This document shows, piece after piece, positions 1-28,870 of a stretch of 64,000 bases of DNA (position 1 is the stretch's first letter; every line of letters begins with the position of its first letter). Below the pieces are notes generated by a model that had not been told where the DNA came from, did no database searches, and was given only the letters and a program-made list of their open reading frames with translations. The position numbers and the translations under genes were made by a program. Origin of the DNA: Pelobates cultripes (taxonomy: Eukaryota; Chordata; Amphibia; Anura; Pelobatidae); assembly GCA_933207985.1 (NCBI GenBank), contig OW240912.1:200653593-200717592 (forward strand), written 5' to 3'.

Positions 1-2497
1 AGCTGGTTTGGTAACAGCATTTATAAAAGGATTGTTTGGTTCATATATATCTCAGATCAAAGCATAAGATAAATATACATCTTCTACTAGAAGCATAACC
101 ACAATTTGGTCACTACTCTGGGGGCTGCATACGGTAAAAGCTCTGTTTATGTAAATAAATACCTATATGTGGATATATATTTAACTTTGTGCATACAGAG
201 GCAATTACAGATGCAGCTGAGGTTTCCTATATCCCCTTTGTACCCAAAAAAGAAAATACCACAACCCTGCGGCTATCCTGGGTCCATAAAGGCCAAATAC
301 AATTATTATTTATAGATTGTCTGGTGTATCTTTTTACATGTCAAGGTAAGGCTCAAACTCCTGGGTACAATATTGTAGCGGCTTCACACAGACCTCCACG
401 TTTCAGTGTGTGTAAATGTATATATGTTAAACGTGTATATAAAGTGACTGATCTAAATATACTGCAAAATAATAGGGAAACCTTGGTGTGACAGCTTATG
501 ATCCAATAATCAAACCTAAAAGAGTTGGTGTTGGTATAAAAGCGACTTTAAAAAAAAAAAAAAAAAAATTCAATAGGTTTAGTTAGAGAGGAATTTGTTT
601 TACTCTTAGGCACAGTGGTTTGTAATACTGAGTCAGGGTAAATTATCTGAGCTTAACCCTTATTTCCCTGCTCGCTGTATGGTCCAAACAGGTTGTGACA
701 AACAGGAAAAACTGCATATGTTACAATTTAGTACTAAACTGTTCTCAGCTGAGTTAAAGCTTGCGCACGTAAATGGAGAGTATCCACAAAACACAGCACA
801 ATAAACGTACTGCATACATGCACTCACAAGGTGAAATAAGGTATATCACCATATACTGTCCACAAACAAAAGAGCATTAGACTAGGCCTGCATTTTCTTA
901 CGTAATACATGAAAGACAGAGTTGATGTACATCGTGTTGTCCACTTCATAGTAAACTATACCTTTCAGAAATTAGATTCTAATTAGGAATTGTGCTTTCA
1001 CAAGCTCTAAAGTAGACATTCAGAACCAAATTCAATCCTTAAAAAAGGGAGTGCAATTAAATATAATAAATCCAGGACTTAAATTAAGGCAACATTCATG
1101 CTCAAAATCTTTCATAACTGTATAGTTTTTGTAGTGTCATTATGATAACATTCCTATGTGCCTGTTATGCTAGATTGTCCGTAGTACCAGTGGAAAGTAT
1201 CTGCTATGAAATATGACCAAGGCTCACACAAGATAAATCATGGAAAATGCATGCCTTCCACTACAAGGATGCTTGAGAGAGAAAAATCTGTTGCTATTGG
1301 TTATGCACTCTTAATCATTATCATTCCTCATTCATATATATATATATATTTAGCTGAATGGTTTAGGAATGTTTGCAATTGTCATTCTATATTGCTTAAT
1401 TATTCAAGCAATTAATAGGCACCAGCTAGCTTAAGTATTCAATATAACACCTTTATAGCACTTGGTAAATCTGCCAGATTAAGGCACTTTAAAAATAAAA
1501 CAAAAAGGCATTTAAATGCCTTATTAAACTATGAAATGAGGAGGCACACCTGAGTATAATCTGATACTACAGTGTGAACGTTTGCGATTGTCGTATACCA
1601 GTGTTTGCCAACACTGTCACCTCCTATGTGTCTGCTGTATTCCCCATGATATGCAGCCTGCTTTTAGGCTAGTCATTGTCCTATAGAAACAAATGACCTT
1701 TCATAAGGTGATATTTTATGTCTGCCTATCCATGACAGTAAGGCATATTGTTAAGCTACACAAGTTGTGTAGAATGGTCGGTATACTTTGAGAGGATGTC
1801 TGCTTCCTCTCAGTCTGTTTAAAATGAAATGGGATAGAATTCTGTGCTTACATCCTCAAATATCAAAGATTTATCTCTGATAAAGTCTCATTAACTTCCA
1901 AGACAATAGGTTTACATTTTAGAGAGCCGCAGGGTTCAAAAGAAGGGAAAAGAAAAAAGCTGCAGCATTATATAGGGAAGTGCTCTGATTTCTACAATTC
2001 TTCTGTGCAGATTTCTAATCTTTAACACCAGCATTTCTAGATTTCCAAGGCTTAAGGATCAGTGAGATGACTTCATTTTGCATCAACTAGAGAAGGCAGT
2101 GCTGCTACCTGATACTCAAGCCAAAGATTGAAAAAATAAGAACTATACTAAAAATTTAAAAAATGAAATTTACATCAAAGTCCCGCATGAGTTTGTGGCT
2201 AAGACTGTAGGATGCTGTAGTTTTCCCATCAGATGTTGATCCATACTACTGACTATGTAACTGCAGTATTTTTGTTTAACACCAGAGGGAGCTCCATGTT
2301 CTTGTTAACATGGAACAGCAGTCCAACAACAGATTGCAAAATAAAATTTGAGTAAAATCCATTGCCAGTTGATGCATAAATACCAAGGCTATCCACGGTT
2401 AAGGCAAATCTTGTGACCAGTAGTACAGGGGTCTTCTGCAGAGCATCATAGAGGTGTCGCTGAGGTTGCATGTCCCTGAACATTCCCCATGACAGGC
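1..2497. other. nhsl3 3' flank and possible 3' UTR
   Basis: This AT-rich stretch lies downstream of the inferred stop codon of the minus-strand gene, so its right part would be 3' UTR if the terminal exon is correct. I see no convincing open reading frame. It contains an A-run near 550-570 and one copy of a dispersed direct repeat at 1234-1428. I did not find a clear minus-strand AATAAA close to the stop, so the transcript end is not assigned. Confidence 0.4.
1234..1428 (+). repeat. Direct repeat, copy 1
   Basis: This segment resembles 2950-3172 in the same orientation. Both begin with AAATCATGG.AAATGCATGCC, share a CATTCCTCA.TCATATATAT block, and end with TATATTGCTT.ATTATTCAAGCAATTAATAGGCA. 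The copies differ by substitutions and small indels, roughly four in five bases agreeing by eye. It is either a dispersed repeat family or an old local duplication; I do not recognise the family. Confidence 0.7.
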
Positions 2498-17997
<15,500 letters not shown>

Positions 17998-18440
17998 GGC
18001 TCACAGGGTGGGTGGCATGGTGGGACTGGCACTGCTAGCCCGCGGCACCGGCTGCACTATCCTCTCCAAATCACTGGCCTCCGGGCAACTTCCACGTGTC
18101 CCGGCGGGGATATGTCTCCGGTCTCCCCCCGTGTCCCGGGCTCTGTCTATGTCTCCGGGTATCTCCCTGCTCTGTCTCCCCGGGCTCCTCCTCCCGCACC
18201 CGCTGCTTCCGCATTCCAGCCCCCGGGGTGGAGCCGGGCACACCTGGTACACCGGGAACACCAGGACCTGGACTGGGACCACTGGGCCTATCCCCTCTGC
18301 GCTACACCGCCCCCTAGTGCCCAGCCAGGACACGACACAGCACCTGGCACCACAGGGGGACTGCAACTCCCAGCACCTAGGGCCCCCAAAACCTCACACA
18401 GCTCGGAGAATGCGGTCAGTTTGTAGCCTGCTCTGCAGAC

Positions 18441-19540
18441 AGAGTCTGGGGAAGGTTCACTGTGTGCGTAGATAGATGGAGATTAGATAGAGCAATGAAT
18501 AAGACACATAGACTGGTTGTAGAGGTAAAGATAGACTTAATTAATCTATAGATAAACGATTTGGACACATACCGTGAAGAGTTTAAGGAGATTGAAACTT
18601 ACTAGGGAATATGTGTACACAATAATTCTTCTGCAAAGTTCTAAAAGTGAAACAATCAGCAGGGAACATTCCAATGGTTGCCATGACAACTCCACTTTTA
18701 GCAATGCCCCAGACTTCCCCTTTATACATAACCCCCACAGTTTCTTGATTTATGTTGAATTCTGTACATGCACTCTTATCTCATAAATCCATGTTAGATA
18801 ACGTCCTGTGTATTACGTTATGGGAAGTCCCAGCCTACTTTTCTTTTCTATAGATAACTATGCACAGGGTTAATTCTGGTTTATGGGGTGTGTCTAATTA
18901 ACCCCTTGTTGATCATGCTCCTCCTTCAGTAAACATAACCCGTTGTCATAACATGGGGTTGTCCTAAAATCGCTTCCAGCTACAAGAGAGCGAGCTAGAA
19001 GAATAGGGCTATTGTCAGTAGGTGGGGGTGGTTGGCGCAGAGGGTCACAATAACACAGCCCTACATATCATAGAGGGAACAAGTCACATGGACTCACACA
19101 GCCCAAAACATGTTACTATGACAGGGGTGTGAGGGGATAGCCACACATGTACACAAATTACATCGAGCTTGACATAGTGAGTAATGTATCAGCTATGCAC
19201 AGCCCTACACTGAGTACAGAATTGGGTGTGGGACAGAGGGATCACTCTCATATCTATTCTCTTTGATACAGATGAGGCAGAGTAAATAAAAACACGCTCA
19301 ACAGAGAGGGATTTAAACACAAATATATTAACAAACCAAGGTAACTAAACACAATTAAGATAAATGCATACAAAGGGGCTGCATTACACACTTCTTTCCA
19401 AATTTACCTCACACAAACAAAGGGTGTAGTTACACATTCACATAACTATATATAATGTATTTGTGTTTTTATATTATATATCTATATAATTAGGAATACA
19501 TTTGTCACTCTACCTTTCGATGAAAAAATTACAAGTACAT
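18441..19540. other. Upstream intergenic stretch, no gene seen
   Basis: I see no exon here on either strand. A diverged repeat shared with intron 4 lies around 18600-18720 (CAAAGTTCTAAAAGTGAAAC, then AATCAGCAG). Confidence 0.4.
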
Positions 19541-19756
19541 ACCAGGGCGCAAAACCAGCGAAAAAATATGTAATAAGAATAACAAGGCGCACTCCTGGAT
19601 TTGAAAAAGTGTTCAGTTTACTGTGTCCATATATTCAGAATTCAGCAGATCAACGTTTCAACCTATTCAGGTCTTTATCAAGGTCAGAACAATGTGTAAA
19701 ACAATAAGAAATAAAAATAATTGCTTACCAGGTGCAGTGCATAGAACCTCCCCAAA
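19541..19756. repeat. Unclassified dispersed repeat with AACGTTTCAACC core
   Basis: This stretch contains GATCAACGTTTCAACCTATT followed by CAGGTCTTTATCAAGG. A related phrase (GACCTTTCAGTCCCGCCCAG, then GAGACTTTCATCAGG) occurs at 46553-46590. Such phrases recur in frog genomes next to transposon ends. I cannot assign the family. Confidence 0.45.
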
Positions 19757-19845
19757 CGATCATAACCCGGAAGTGTGAAAGGGCCGCGGGTGACGTGTAT
19801 ACGTATACACTGTTTATGCCCTTTCACACTTCCGGGTTACGATCG
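19757..19845. repeat. 89-bp inverted repeat with nested 16-bp palindrome
   Basis: The arms 19757-19783 and 19819-19845 pair over 27 bp with one mismatch (core ACCCGGAAGTGTGAAAGGG). Inside the 35-bp loop, GTGTATACGTATACAC at 19795-19810 is a perfect palindrome. The structure lies directly against the broken end of the Tc1 transposase. Confidence 0.9.
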
Positions 19846-19858
19846 TGACATGACATGG

Positions 19859-20431
19859 CATGGCTCCCCAAATCAACACAGACTGTGGAAACTTCGCACT
19901 GGACTTCAAGCATCTTGCGGTGTGTGCCTCTCCATTCTTCCTCCAGACTCTGGGTCCTTGATTTCCAAATGAGATGCAAAAGTTGCTCTCATCAGAAAAG
20001 AGGACTTTGTACCACTGAGCAACAGACCAGGTCTGTTTTTCTTTAGCCCAGGTAAGACGCTTCTGACGCTTGTTGTTCAGGAGTGGCTTGACAAGAAGAA
20101 TACAACATCTGAAGCCCATGTCCAGAATCCGTCTTTTTGTGGTGGCTCTTGATGCACTGACTCCAGCCTCAGTCCACTCCTTGTGAAAGTCCCCAACACT
20201 TTTGAATGGCCTTTTCCTGACAATCCTCTCCAGGCTGCGGTCATCCCTACTGCTTGTGCACCTTTTTCTTCCACACTTTTCCCTTCCACATAACTTTCTA
20301 TTAATGTGCTTTGATACAGCACTTTGGGAACATCCAACTTCCTTCGCAATTACCTTTTGAGGCTTTCCCTCCTTATGGAGGGTGTCCATTATGGTTTTCT
20401 GCACAACTGTCAGGTCAGCAGTCTTCCCCAT
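19859..20431 (-). pseudogene. Tc1/mariner transposase, C-terminally truncated
   Basis: The first plausible start is MGKTADLT at 20431. The N-terminal paired-type HTH is visible (QKVIAKEVGCSQSAVSKHI), followed by a basic linker, the second HTH region and the first catalytic Asp in LFSDESNF. Similarity stops after IWGAM, so the second Asp and the Glu of the DD34E triad are absent. Full-length Tc1 transposases are about 340 residues; about 190 remain. The break coincides with the neighbouring palindrome. The unit is dead. The 5' terminal repeat expected to the right (about 20470-20600) is not clearly visible. Confidence 0.92.
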
Positions 20432-20654
20432 GATTGTGATTCCTGCTGAACCAGACTGAGAGACCATTTAAAGGCTCAGAAACCCTTTGCAGGTATTATG
20501 GCTTAGTTAGCTGTTTAGAATGGGACACTGTGAGCCTACAATATTGCACATTTTCACCGTAATCTACACAAGTATACCAAATCTACCACAGTTTGAGGGT
20601 GTGCTCCAAAACCAGTTTACAGAGACAGAAATGTAGATCACAGATAAAAGTTTC

Positions 20655-21550
20655 CTAAACACTGATAAAATTGTCACAATGATCTTTGGAACAGTACCTA
20701 AATTGCATAAATTACAGAACTCCCAGCTATGTATCAGAATAAAATCAAATAACACACTGATCGCAGAACATTCTTTCAAATATCTAGGTATGTTGCTAGA
20801 CCCCAATCTATTTTTTGGCCTCCACATTGTAAAACTCTCATCAAAAGTTTATCCAAAACTAGGTGCCCTGCACAAAAAACAAACTCTGCCTAAGTCCCAC
20901 AGTAAAAACAGATTGTACAACACATAGATTATGGGGATGTAGTGTATGCACCTGCACCACAAATCCACCTTCCTAAACTTACTACATTGTATAACTCTGC
21001 CGCTCAGTGCTACAATGTAATTAAATGATCCACAATTGTTACATGTTCAAAGAGCTAAACTGGCTATCACTGGAATCCAGACGCACCTTTCATCTTTCCA
21101 GCCTTATGTTTAAAAGCTTTTCTGGCAAGCTCCCACCCTACCTGAGTAGAACGCTCTCCCCAGTTGTTCCCACCCTTATAACCCCCGATCCAGTACCAAC
21201 ACGTTATTTAGTATACCGCAATACAAAAATAAAATGGCACAAACCTTATTTTCGTACATAGCACCGCAATTATGGAATAACCTCACAGACACAATCAAAT
21301 CTTTCTCCAGTCTAAAACCCTTTAGGAGATCTCTGTCCATATATCTCAATACAGAATGCACCTGTAATCATGTCTGATTATATTCCTTACCTGTTCTGTG
21401 TTAAATTTCTATATGTGTATTTTAATATTATTTTGGAATTTTAATATTATATTGTACCCTATTGTAACAATGCAATGTTTGTTGGCCCAGGACCTACCTG
21501 AAAATGAGAGAAATCTTTCCTGGTAAAATACTTTATATATAAATAAATTA
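20655..21550 (+). mobile_element. L2-like LINE 3' end
   Basis: Plus-strand frames give KLHKLQNSQLCIRI, HSFKYLGMLLDPNLFF (the L2-type LGV.LD..L motif), then LNWLSLESRRTFHLSSLMFK and GKLPPYLSRTLSPVVP, which is the C-terminal region of L2/Rex-type reverse transcriptases. Frames are broken by stops and shifts. It ends in TCTTTCCTGGTAAAATACTT and a short (TATAAA) tail, as L2 elements do. The upstream reverse transcriptase core is missing, indicating 5' truncation. Confidence 0.85.
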
Positions 21551-24417
21551 TTGAAGAGAACATGTTATACATCTACCATTGAATCAGTATCAGGGCCTAC
21601 CTATCTATAAACACATGTAAAAAGGTCCTCCAGAGTGGGTTCACTAGACAGTTTTTTGGATCATGTATATAAAGTATAAAATGATAACTAAGAATAAGGA
21701 AATCACTAGGCTATGATCTGGAAAATCTATTCACATATATGGTATAGAAATGAAAGAAGTAGTGCTCACATATGCAAGGTGCACACATCAGTAGTATTTC
21801 CTTCACTTCAAAATTAAAAAATTAAAACTGTCAAATCTGTACGAGTTTCTGTGATTCTCATTTCCATTGTTCTCAAATCTGATATTTAGAATTAGTTTGT
21901 ATTGCTCATGTGCAAACAGTGCTCATTTAGTTAAATTAGGGGAGAATGGGAGGGAGGAGATATATTAATCCTAACCTCTTATTGACCAAGGCTTTTCCAA
22001 GATTCCATGCATCTGGAACAAAAGCCCTTGGCACTTTTTCAGGCCTGCCAACCACCCCAATTTTGTCGGGACAGCACCATCTTCGTGTCCTGTCCCGCAA
22101 TCGCCACTCTGTTCTCAGATGTCCTGCTTTTGGAGACACCATGGAACTGACCCCAACAAGCATAGCATAAGCGCACCATTAGGCACACTTGCACACACTC
22201 ATGGCATTAGGACCCTGCAGAGAGCACTGCATGGTCTACCTTAAGTGGGCTGGCCTACTTTATTGGACGGCAACCTAGCGCACATTCACACCAGACTGAC
22301 CCTTCGGTTCTACAGGTGGATCCAGCTGGGTGGGTCCTAGATTCTTTGGGCAGAGCCAAGGATGCAAATTGCATTTGACACTTTTACCCCTCCCACCTGT
22401 GTGGTAACTGTATATAATCTGATGATGCCATTTCACATGCTGTGGGAATATACAGGTACTTGGATGATTATAAGCATCAACATGCGCATTTACAAACTAC
22501 GTACAGGGTTCTGAATACCACACTGTGCCAGAACAGCTTCATAGTTTAAGTGGAACTATATAATTGTAAGCATATCAACTTGTCTGTAAACCTATTATAT
22601 TGTACAGTGCTAGGGAACCTGCTGGTTATCTATAAAATAAATAATAATAATAAAAAAGGAATGAAATGATTGGACATCTAATAGCTACATTTTAGTTGGT
22701 TTCTAGAGTCCTATTGCTCAATTTGGAAGAGTGGATTCAGCAGATTCTAGGTGGGATTGCTAGAGATCTTTGTCCACAAGAGTACAGTTCTAGGAACAGC
22801 TAAAATACTTCCAAGCCTCTGGTAGAGGGCTGAGAACGAGGATCAAATATACCACCCAGAGGGGTGAGAACATTTTTTTTTCTTCGAAAAAGTGAAACCT
22901 GATAGGCTTGCAAGATGCTGGTGTTTAGCACATGCAATAGCAGTTTTAATACCCATTGATAGCCCTGTCAATCTATTCTCCCACACAGGGAGTGAAAGGC
23001 ATGTGTGCATGGGTAAATAAATAAGCAATTGCTTTTGGATAAGAGCCTTGCACTGTCATTGAAAGTGGATTATCTTAAAGGAGACCATCATTTGGATTAG
23101 ATAACATTGCAGCTCTTGAAGCTGGTGCTAAAATTCCACTTCTAGAGCAGTTGAACACTCACATGCACTTCATCTGTTTATCACAACTTCAGAAACATGA
23201 AAACGCAGTCATGTTTTTTTATACTCCACTTAGTATGTGTGTATAATAGTATGAAACAGACGTAAACTAATTTAAGTGCTTAAATACACAGGACAATTTT
23301 AATAAAGGTAAACTGGGTAAAAAATCATCCTTTATCTTCGGTACTGGATAGTCAGTAAATGCATATAGCATTGAACAAAGCAACCAATGTTGAACTGCTA
23401 ACATACAGGCCAGTAAGCATGGGTGTGGGAACCGTAGAATGATTGGGATGATGCAGATTGCTATCATGGCTTGCTTTCTTCACAGTCTGCTATATGTCTT
23501 TATGAGTGGAAATCTGACCAGGCTCCCATCATGTAATAGTATTTACAATATTTTGCTATTTTTAGATTCTGTTGCACAGATTCTGTAAGTGTAATATAAA
23601 TAGTGAACTGTGAATAGTCTCTTATAACTAAGTCGGACTTCCATGGTAAAGTAATCAAGGATTCCAACCCAGGTATGCCTCCTACTGAACATTTTAAAGT
23701 GCTGGATGATGTTCCTGACTCAGAAAATAACAGACTCCAGAGAGCTATTATCCAATTTCATCAGCGTACTAACAGAAGTAAAAAAAAAAAAAATACCCTT
23801 CATCATCCTTCTCAGGCGATGCTGAAGCTCCAGTAATATCATGATTAAAGTACAGGATGCCGATCCTGAGTCAGAGGAAGACTGTTCAGAACTATTGAAT
23901 TTTTTAACTGCAACGTGCTTCAAAACACTTTCTGTAGAAAGTATTTCCTTTTTTTTTTTTACATTTTTCAACTCCTAACATCATAGTACAATGACATAAT
24001 GCTACCCCAATTAAATATAAACAAATAATTGTTATTCAGTTTCAAGTGACTAGATCAGGGGTTAAAAAAAAAGATATACACCCAACCCACCTGTTGAGGG
24101 GGATTCAAGCCCTTCTTCATTAACTAATAGATTGTTGGAGGACCCTCTACCCTACTGACAGGGATTATACCTTTTACTCATCCTCACACAATGCTTACTT
24201 ACGTATTGATTACTCATTCATGCAACACCAACATATCGACCTCCTATGCAACTCTAGAATCGGAAATATAATCCTGTCCCTCTCACCATCCTCTCCACAA
24301 TGCACTGTCCTAAAACTTAGGCATGAAAGCTCAATGAATCTCTGCTAAATGACACTCTAATAGCGGAAGATGTACCTACACACCTAACCAAATTTGTCAG
24401 CACAAATGAAACTCCCA
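21551..24417. other. Intergenic, no gene seen
   Basis: AT-rich sequence with a short (AATA)n run near 22636. The block around 22040-22330 (TGCCAACCACCCCAATTTTG and following) has the look of an old repeat but I cannot classify it. No coding exon is supported on either strand. Confidence 0.4.
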
Positions 24418-24690
24418 TGACATTTGTGGGGTTCCTGTATATTATGGATAAGTTTTTGGGGTATTTTGTATATTTTTGTATTGTTTCCTGTAACAGAGAT
24501 AATTGAGTTAGAATTCTCTTGACTCAATTATCTCCCAGACACAGAGACGCCTAGTGGGGGGTTGTATTCTTTTCTATGGAGACCCCATCCTGGGGGTCTG
24601 TACATAAAAGGCAGAGTGTGGCATAATAAACCTCAGTTGACTCGCAGAACTATGTGTCGTCTAGTTATTAGGGGGAAAGGGTTATGATCA
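24418..24690 (+). mobile_element. Probable solo LTR
   Basis: The segment begins TGACATTTGTGGGGTTCC and ends near ATGATCACAACA. It contains a TATA-like TACATAAAAGG near 24601 followed by AATAAA at 24625-24630 and a GT-rich stretch, the order expected in an LTR (promoter, poly-A signal, end). No flanking gag or pol and no second LTR is seen. The exact ends and target duplication are uncertain. Confidence 0.45.
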
Positions 24691-24876
24691 CAACACCCCG
24701 TCTTATAGCTTCGAGGACAAATCAGTGGAGATACCTAGTCGGGGTAATGGAGCTCCGCTATGCTTCTCAACTCCCAGATTCATTTTGCCGCAACGCTGCA
24801 CAGATATACATCTTACTACTTTGTTTTGACTAGGTGCGCTTTGGAAAAATGTTGAAATATTAAGAGCGCCTTGAAC

Positions 24877-25720
24877 CAGGCCCGGACTGGCCATCGGGCA
24901 CACCGGGCAAATGCCTGGTGGGCCACAGTAGCCATGGGCCGAGGCTGGCAGGGGAGATCACAGGATCTCTCCTGCCGGTCCATGCAGGGCCGGCACTATC
25001 CGAGCACCGGCCCCAACTGTGTTCCATGACAGGCCGGTGGGAGATGAAAGATCTCCCTTACCGGCCCACATGTAGTGAAATGCGGCCACCGGCGGGGGAG
25101 AGAAGGAGGGAGAAAGGAGAGGAACCCAGAGGAGCTCTAACTTGCAGCTCCACCAGGTTCCTCTCGCAATATTCGGAGCATTGCCATGGCACTGCTCCGG
25201 GTCTCGCGAGAGTGAACTCTAGCCCCACAGGCTAGAGTTCACTCACCACTAGCACCACCAGGGATAGAAGCAGCACGATCCCCCCTCCCAGGCCAAAGGT
25301 ACACACACACACTGCACCCCTGACACTCACAGCACCCTCACACACACTCACACACTGCACCCCTGACCTCACAGCACTCTCACTCACACACACTGCACCC
25401 CTGACTTCACCACACCCTCACTCACACACACACACACACACACATACTGCACCCCTGACACTCACAGCACCCACACTCAAACACACACACACACACTGCA
25501 CCCCTGACACTCACAGCACCCTAACTCGCACACACACACACTGCACCCCTGACACTCACAGCACCCTCCCACACTGCACCCTCACACACAGCTTCCTCAC
25601 ACGCACATAGCACCCTAACGCAAATACAGCACCCATCACTCACACACAGTACACACACACTGCACCCCTCACACACACACAGCACCCTCACACACACACT
25701 GCACAATACTCTTTCCTGGC
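24877..25720. mobile_element. hAT-like non-autonomous element with CA-rich array (left end clear)
   Basis: The left end reads CAGGCCCGGACTGGCCATC, the mirror of GATGGCCAGTCCGGGCCTG at 37032-37050. The body is GC-rich and contains a foldback GTGAACTCTAGCC...GGCTAGAGTTCAC near 25210-25242. After it comes an array of roughly 30-bp units (CACACTGCACCCCTGACACT) from about 25295 to 25710. The right end is not recognised, so the boundary there is approximate. No transposase is encoded. Confidence 0.65.
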
Positions 25721-26410
25721 ATTTTTGTCTCCTGGTATCCCATCTATGGAGACACCAGAAACAAATTTCAAGCAAACACGTTAATAAATTTGAGAAAGCA
25801 TTCAACAGGATAGATTGATCATTCCCATGCGCAGTACTTGGATCAGTTGGTTTGGGCCAGAATATGTTCTCTTGGATTTCAGCCTTATACACTTCCACCA
25901 CAACCAAAGTTACAATCAATGGATGCCTCTCCGACTCTTTTAAAATTTGCAATGTCACAAGACAGGCATGTCTCTTGTAGAGGACCCTGGGTAACCCGTA
26001 ATTCCCAGTCCCTTCATCCTCTGTTCCCACCACTCAGTGTCCCCTCCCAGGGCCCTCTGCCTCCTAGGGGTCTCCTGGCAGAAATGGAACTCCAGTCCCT
26101 TTGTCCCCTGTTCCCGCCACGCCTCCTCAGGGTTTCCCACCTCCGGTGACCAGGGGGTCTTCATCCCATGAGCCTCTGTACCTGGGAGCGTGGGAAAGCT
26201 TCCAGGCTCCTGGACTCCCAGCTACAGAAAGCCTGCCAAACCACCATTGTCCCCAAAGAGTGTCCCCACAAATCTCAGGGACCCCCAGAACGGCAACCGC
26301 CATAAACAGCCTCCGTTCGTGGGGTCCCTGGCTGAAACCAGGCAAGGGATATCTCTGTCTCATTAGAGATATCTTTGCCAGAAGCTCAAAGAAGAAAGGT
26401 GAAAGGTCAG
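25721..26410. other. Unassigned repeat-like sequence
   Basis: C-rich sequence with internal similar phrases (CAGTCCCTTCATCCTCTGTT and CAGTCCCTTTGTCCCCTGTT) suggests degraded internal repetition. No coding assignment is possible. Confidence 0.35.
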
Positions 26411-26419
26411 TTTAGGACC

Positions 26420-28870
26420 CGCCTAGGGTGTCTGCCTTGACGTTGGCAGGCGGGTATTCCTTCCAATGGCCATTGGAGTAACTAAATGTTAAGCATGTCA
26501 GCTTCTTGCGTGAGAAAGGGTCGGGTGCGGGCAATGTTTTTAATAAGGAATCGACAGGTTTTAGCAACATACTGGATATGTGGCACAAAGGTGAGGCCAG
26601 GATCAAATATAACACCAAGACAACGAGCTTGCAAGGATGGACTGATGCAAGTACCATCAACTTGCAGGGAAAGCGAAGGAGAAGGATCAGCATTATGAGG
26701 GGGATATTAAGAATCTCAGTTTTAGAGAGATTGAGTTTCAGAAAGCGGGAGGACATCCAATCAGTGATTGAAGAAAGGAAAGTAGTGACAAATTGTAGGA
26801 GCGCAGGGGAGAGATCAGGGGAGAAGAGATATATCTGGGTGTCGTCGGTATACAAATGGTAGTGGGATCCAAAGAAGTTAATGAGTTTGCCAAGAGAGGC
26901 AGTATAAAGAGAGAACAGAAGGAGCCCAAGAACAGATCCTTGGGGCGCTCAAACCGAGACAGGGCGAGAGGAGGAGGTGTCATTGCAAAAGGAGACACTG
27001 AAAAAACGTTGGGAGAGATAAGAGGAGAACCACGAGAGAATAGTGTCACAGAGACCATGGGATTGAAGAGTTTGAGAAGGAGGACATAATCAACAGTGGC
27101 AAAGGCAGCAGAGAGGTCAAGAAGAATTAGCATGGAGTAGTGGCCTTTGGATTTAGCTGTGATTAGGTTATTTGTAACTTTATTAAGACCAGTCTCAGTA
27201 GAGTAGAGGGGGCGAAAGCCAGATTGAAGAGTATTGAGGAGGGAGTTGGAATTTAGGAAGTGAGTCATACGAGTAAAGGCAAATCTTTCTAGAAGCTTTG
27301 AGGAAAAAGGAAGCAGGGATATGGGATGATAGTTGGAAGGGGAAGACAGGTCATGGGGTGGCTTTTATAGGATGGGTATGACAGTAGTATGCATAAGGGG
27401 AGCAGGGACAACACCAAATGAAAGAGAGCCATTTAGGATGTGTGTTAAGGATGGTACAAGACAAGGGGAGAGAGATCTGATAAGGTGGGAAGGTACTGGA
27501 TCAAGTGGACTGGAGGTGGGATGAGAGGAGAAGCGAAGCCACCTCCTGTTCTGTAGCTGGGGAGATGGCCTGTAGGGTAGGGAAGGTACGATCCCTGTGT
27601 GGTTGAGAGAGGGAGGAGCAAAGGGGGGAGAATTCTTTCCTTAACTGTTCAATCTTGTCGGTAAAGTAGCATACAAGGCTATCTGCTGAAAGGTCAGTTT
27701 GAGGGGTGGCTTGAGGTGGGCAAAGGAGAGAGTTGAAGGTATTAAAGAGATGCCTGGGATTGCGTGAGCATGAACTAACAAGATAAGAAAAGTAGGATTG
27801 TTTAGCAAGGGAGAGAGCTGTGCTATATGATCACAAAATGAATTTATAATGGAGGAAGTCTGACAAGGTGTGGGACTTCCTCCAGCAATGTTCAGCTGAA
27901 CGGGAGCATCTCTGCAGGTAGCGGGTCAACTTAGTGTGCCAAGGTTGGAGGCGCGTCTTCCTTGAGGTGCATCTTTGGAGTGTGGCTGCAGCGTCCAGGG
28001 CAGAGGTGAGGGTAGCATTATATGAGGAGATAGTCAGAGATGGACAGGAGAAGGTGGGGATGGATGGGAGTTTGGAATGGAGATCAGCTGAGAGTTGCTG
28101 GAGGTCAAGAGATTTCAGTTCCCTTCTGAGTTGAGGGGGGTTAGGGTGAGGCTGTTGGGTAAGGGGCTCTCAAGAACAAATGAGGGTGTGATCTGAGAGA
28201 GGAAATGGAGTGTTGTTAAGCTTAAAGATAGTGCATGCATTAGAAAAAATAAGATCGAGAGCTACATGTGTCGGAGTATTAGCCCACTGTGATAGGCCAA
28301 GGGAGAAGCTAATAGAAAGAAGTTTGGAAGCTACTGAGGTCAGGGGTGGGTTAATGGGAATGTTGAAATCGCTGAGGATTATGGAAGGGATATTCCTTGA
28401 AAGGAAGTAAGAAAGCCAAGCAGAAAAACGGTCAAGGAACAGACATGGGGAAGCAGGGGGGCAATAGATAACAGCTATGTTAGCAGAGATAAGTTTGAAC
28501 AGACGAACTGAGTGAATTTCAAGCTGGAGAAAGATAGGGAGGGGTTGGGCAGAGTTATAAAGGAGCAGTGGGGTGAAAGTAGAAATCCTACACCACTACC
28601 TTTACTCTCAGCCTATTTTGGGTTTTGGTAAAGTGAAGACCACCAAAGGATAGTGAGGCAGGGGTAGCATTGTCAGAGGAAGAGAACCAGGTTTCTGTTA
28701 GTGCAAGTAGGTTTAAGGAGTGTGAGATAAATAGGTCACGGATGGAAGTTGATTTAATGGTGCTGCACACAAAGCGTGCATTCCAAAGGGCAGCTTTAAA
28801 GGAGGAATTATAGAGAGTTATATGGAATGGATATGAGATTGTTGTGGTTTCTGGTATTAGCACTTGAACA
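26420..28870 (-). mobile_element. L2-like LINE, degenerate endonuclease plus reverse transcriptase
   Basis: On the minus strand the order is endonuclease then reverse transcriptase. The endonuclease part (28863-28588) shows ALWNARFVCSTIKS and LALTETWFSSSDNATP. The reverse transcriptase part shows [28 protein letters not shown] (usually FDTVD) and YTDDTQIYL for the YADD box. A frameshift later gives [20 protein letters not shown]. Several frame breaks and the D-to-A change in SAAFATVDY show it is inactive. It is a nearly full-length ORF2 compressed to about 2.4 kb of recognisable sequence. A 5' fragment of a related copy is at 33540-33970. Confidence 0.9.

Noticed and set aside
2070..2130. Alternative nhsl3 terminal exon after acceptor ...TGAGTATCAG giving a short Ser-rich tail
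   Set aside because: The pyrimidine tract is weaker than that at 2503 and the peptide does not resemble the family end; kept only as a fallback.
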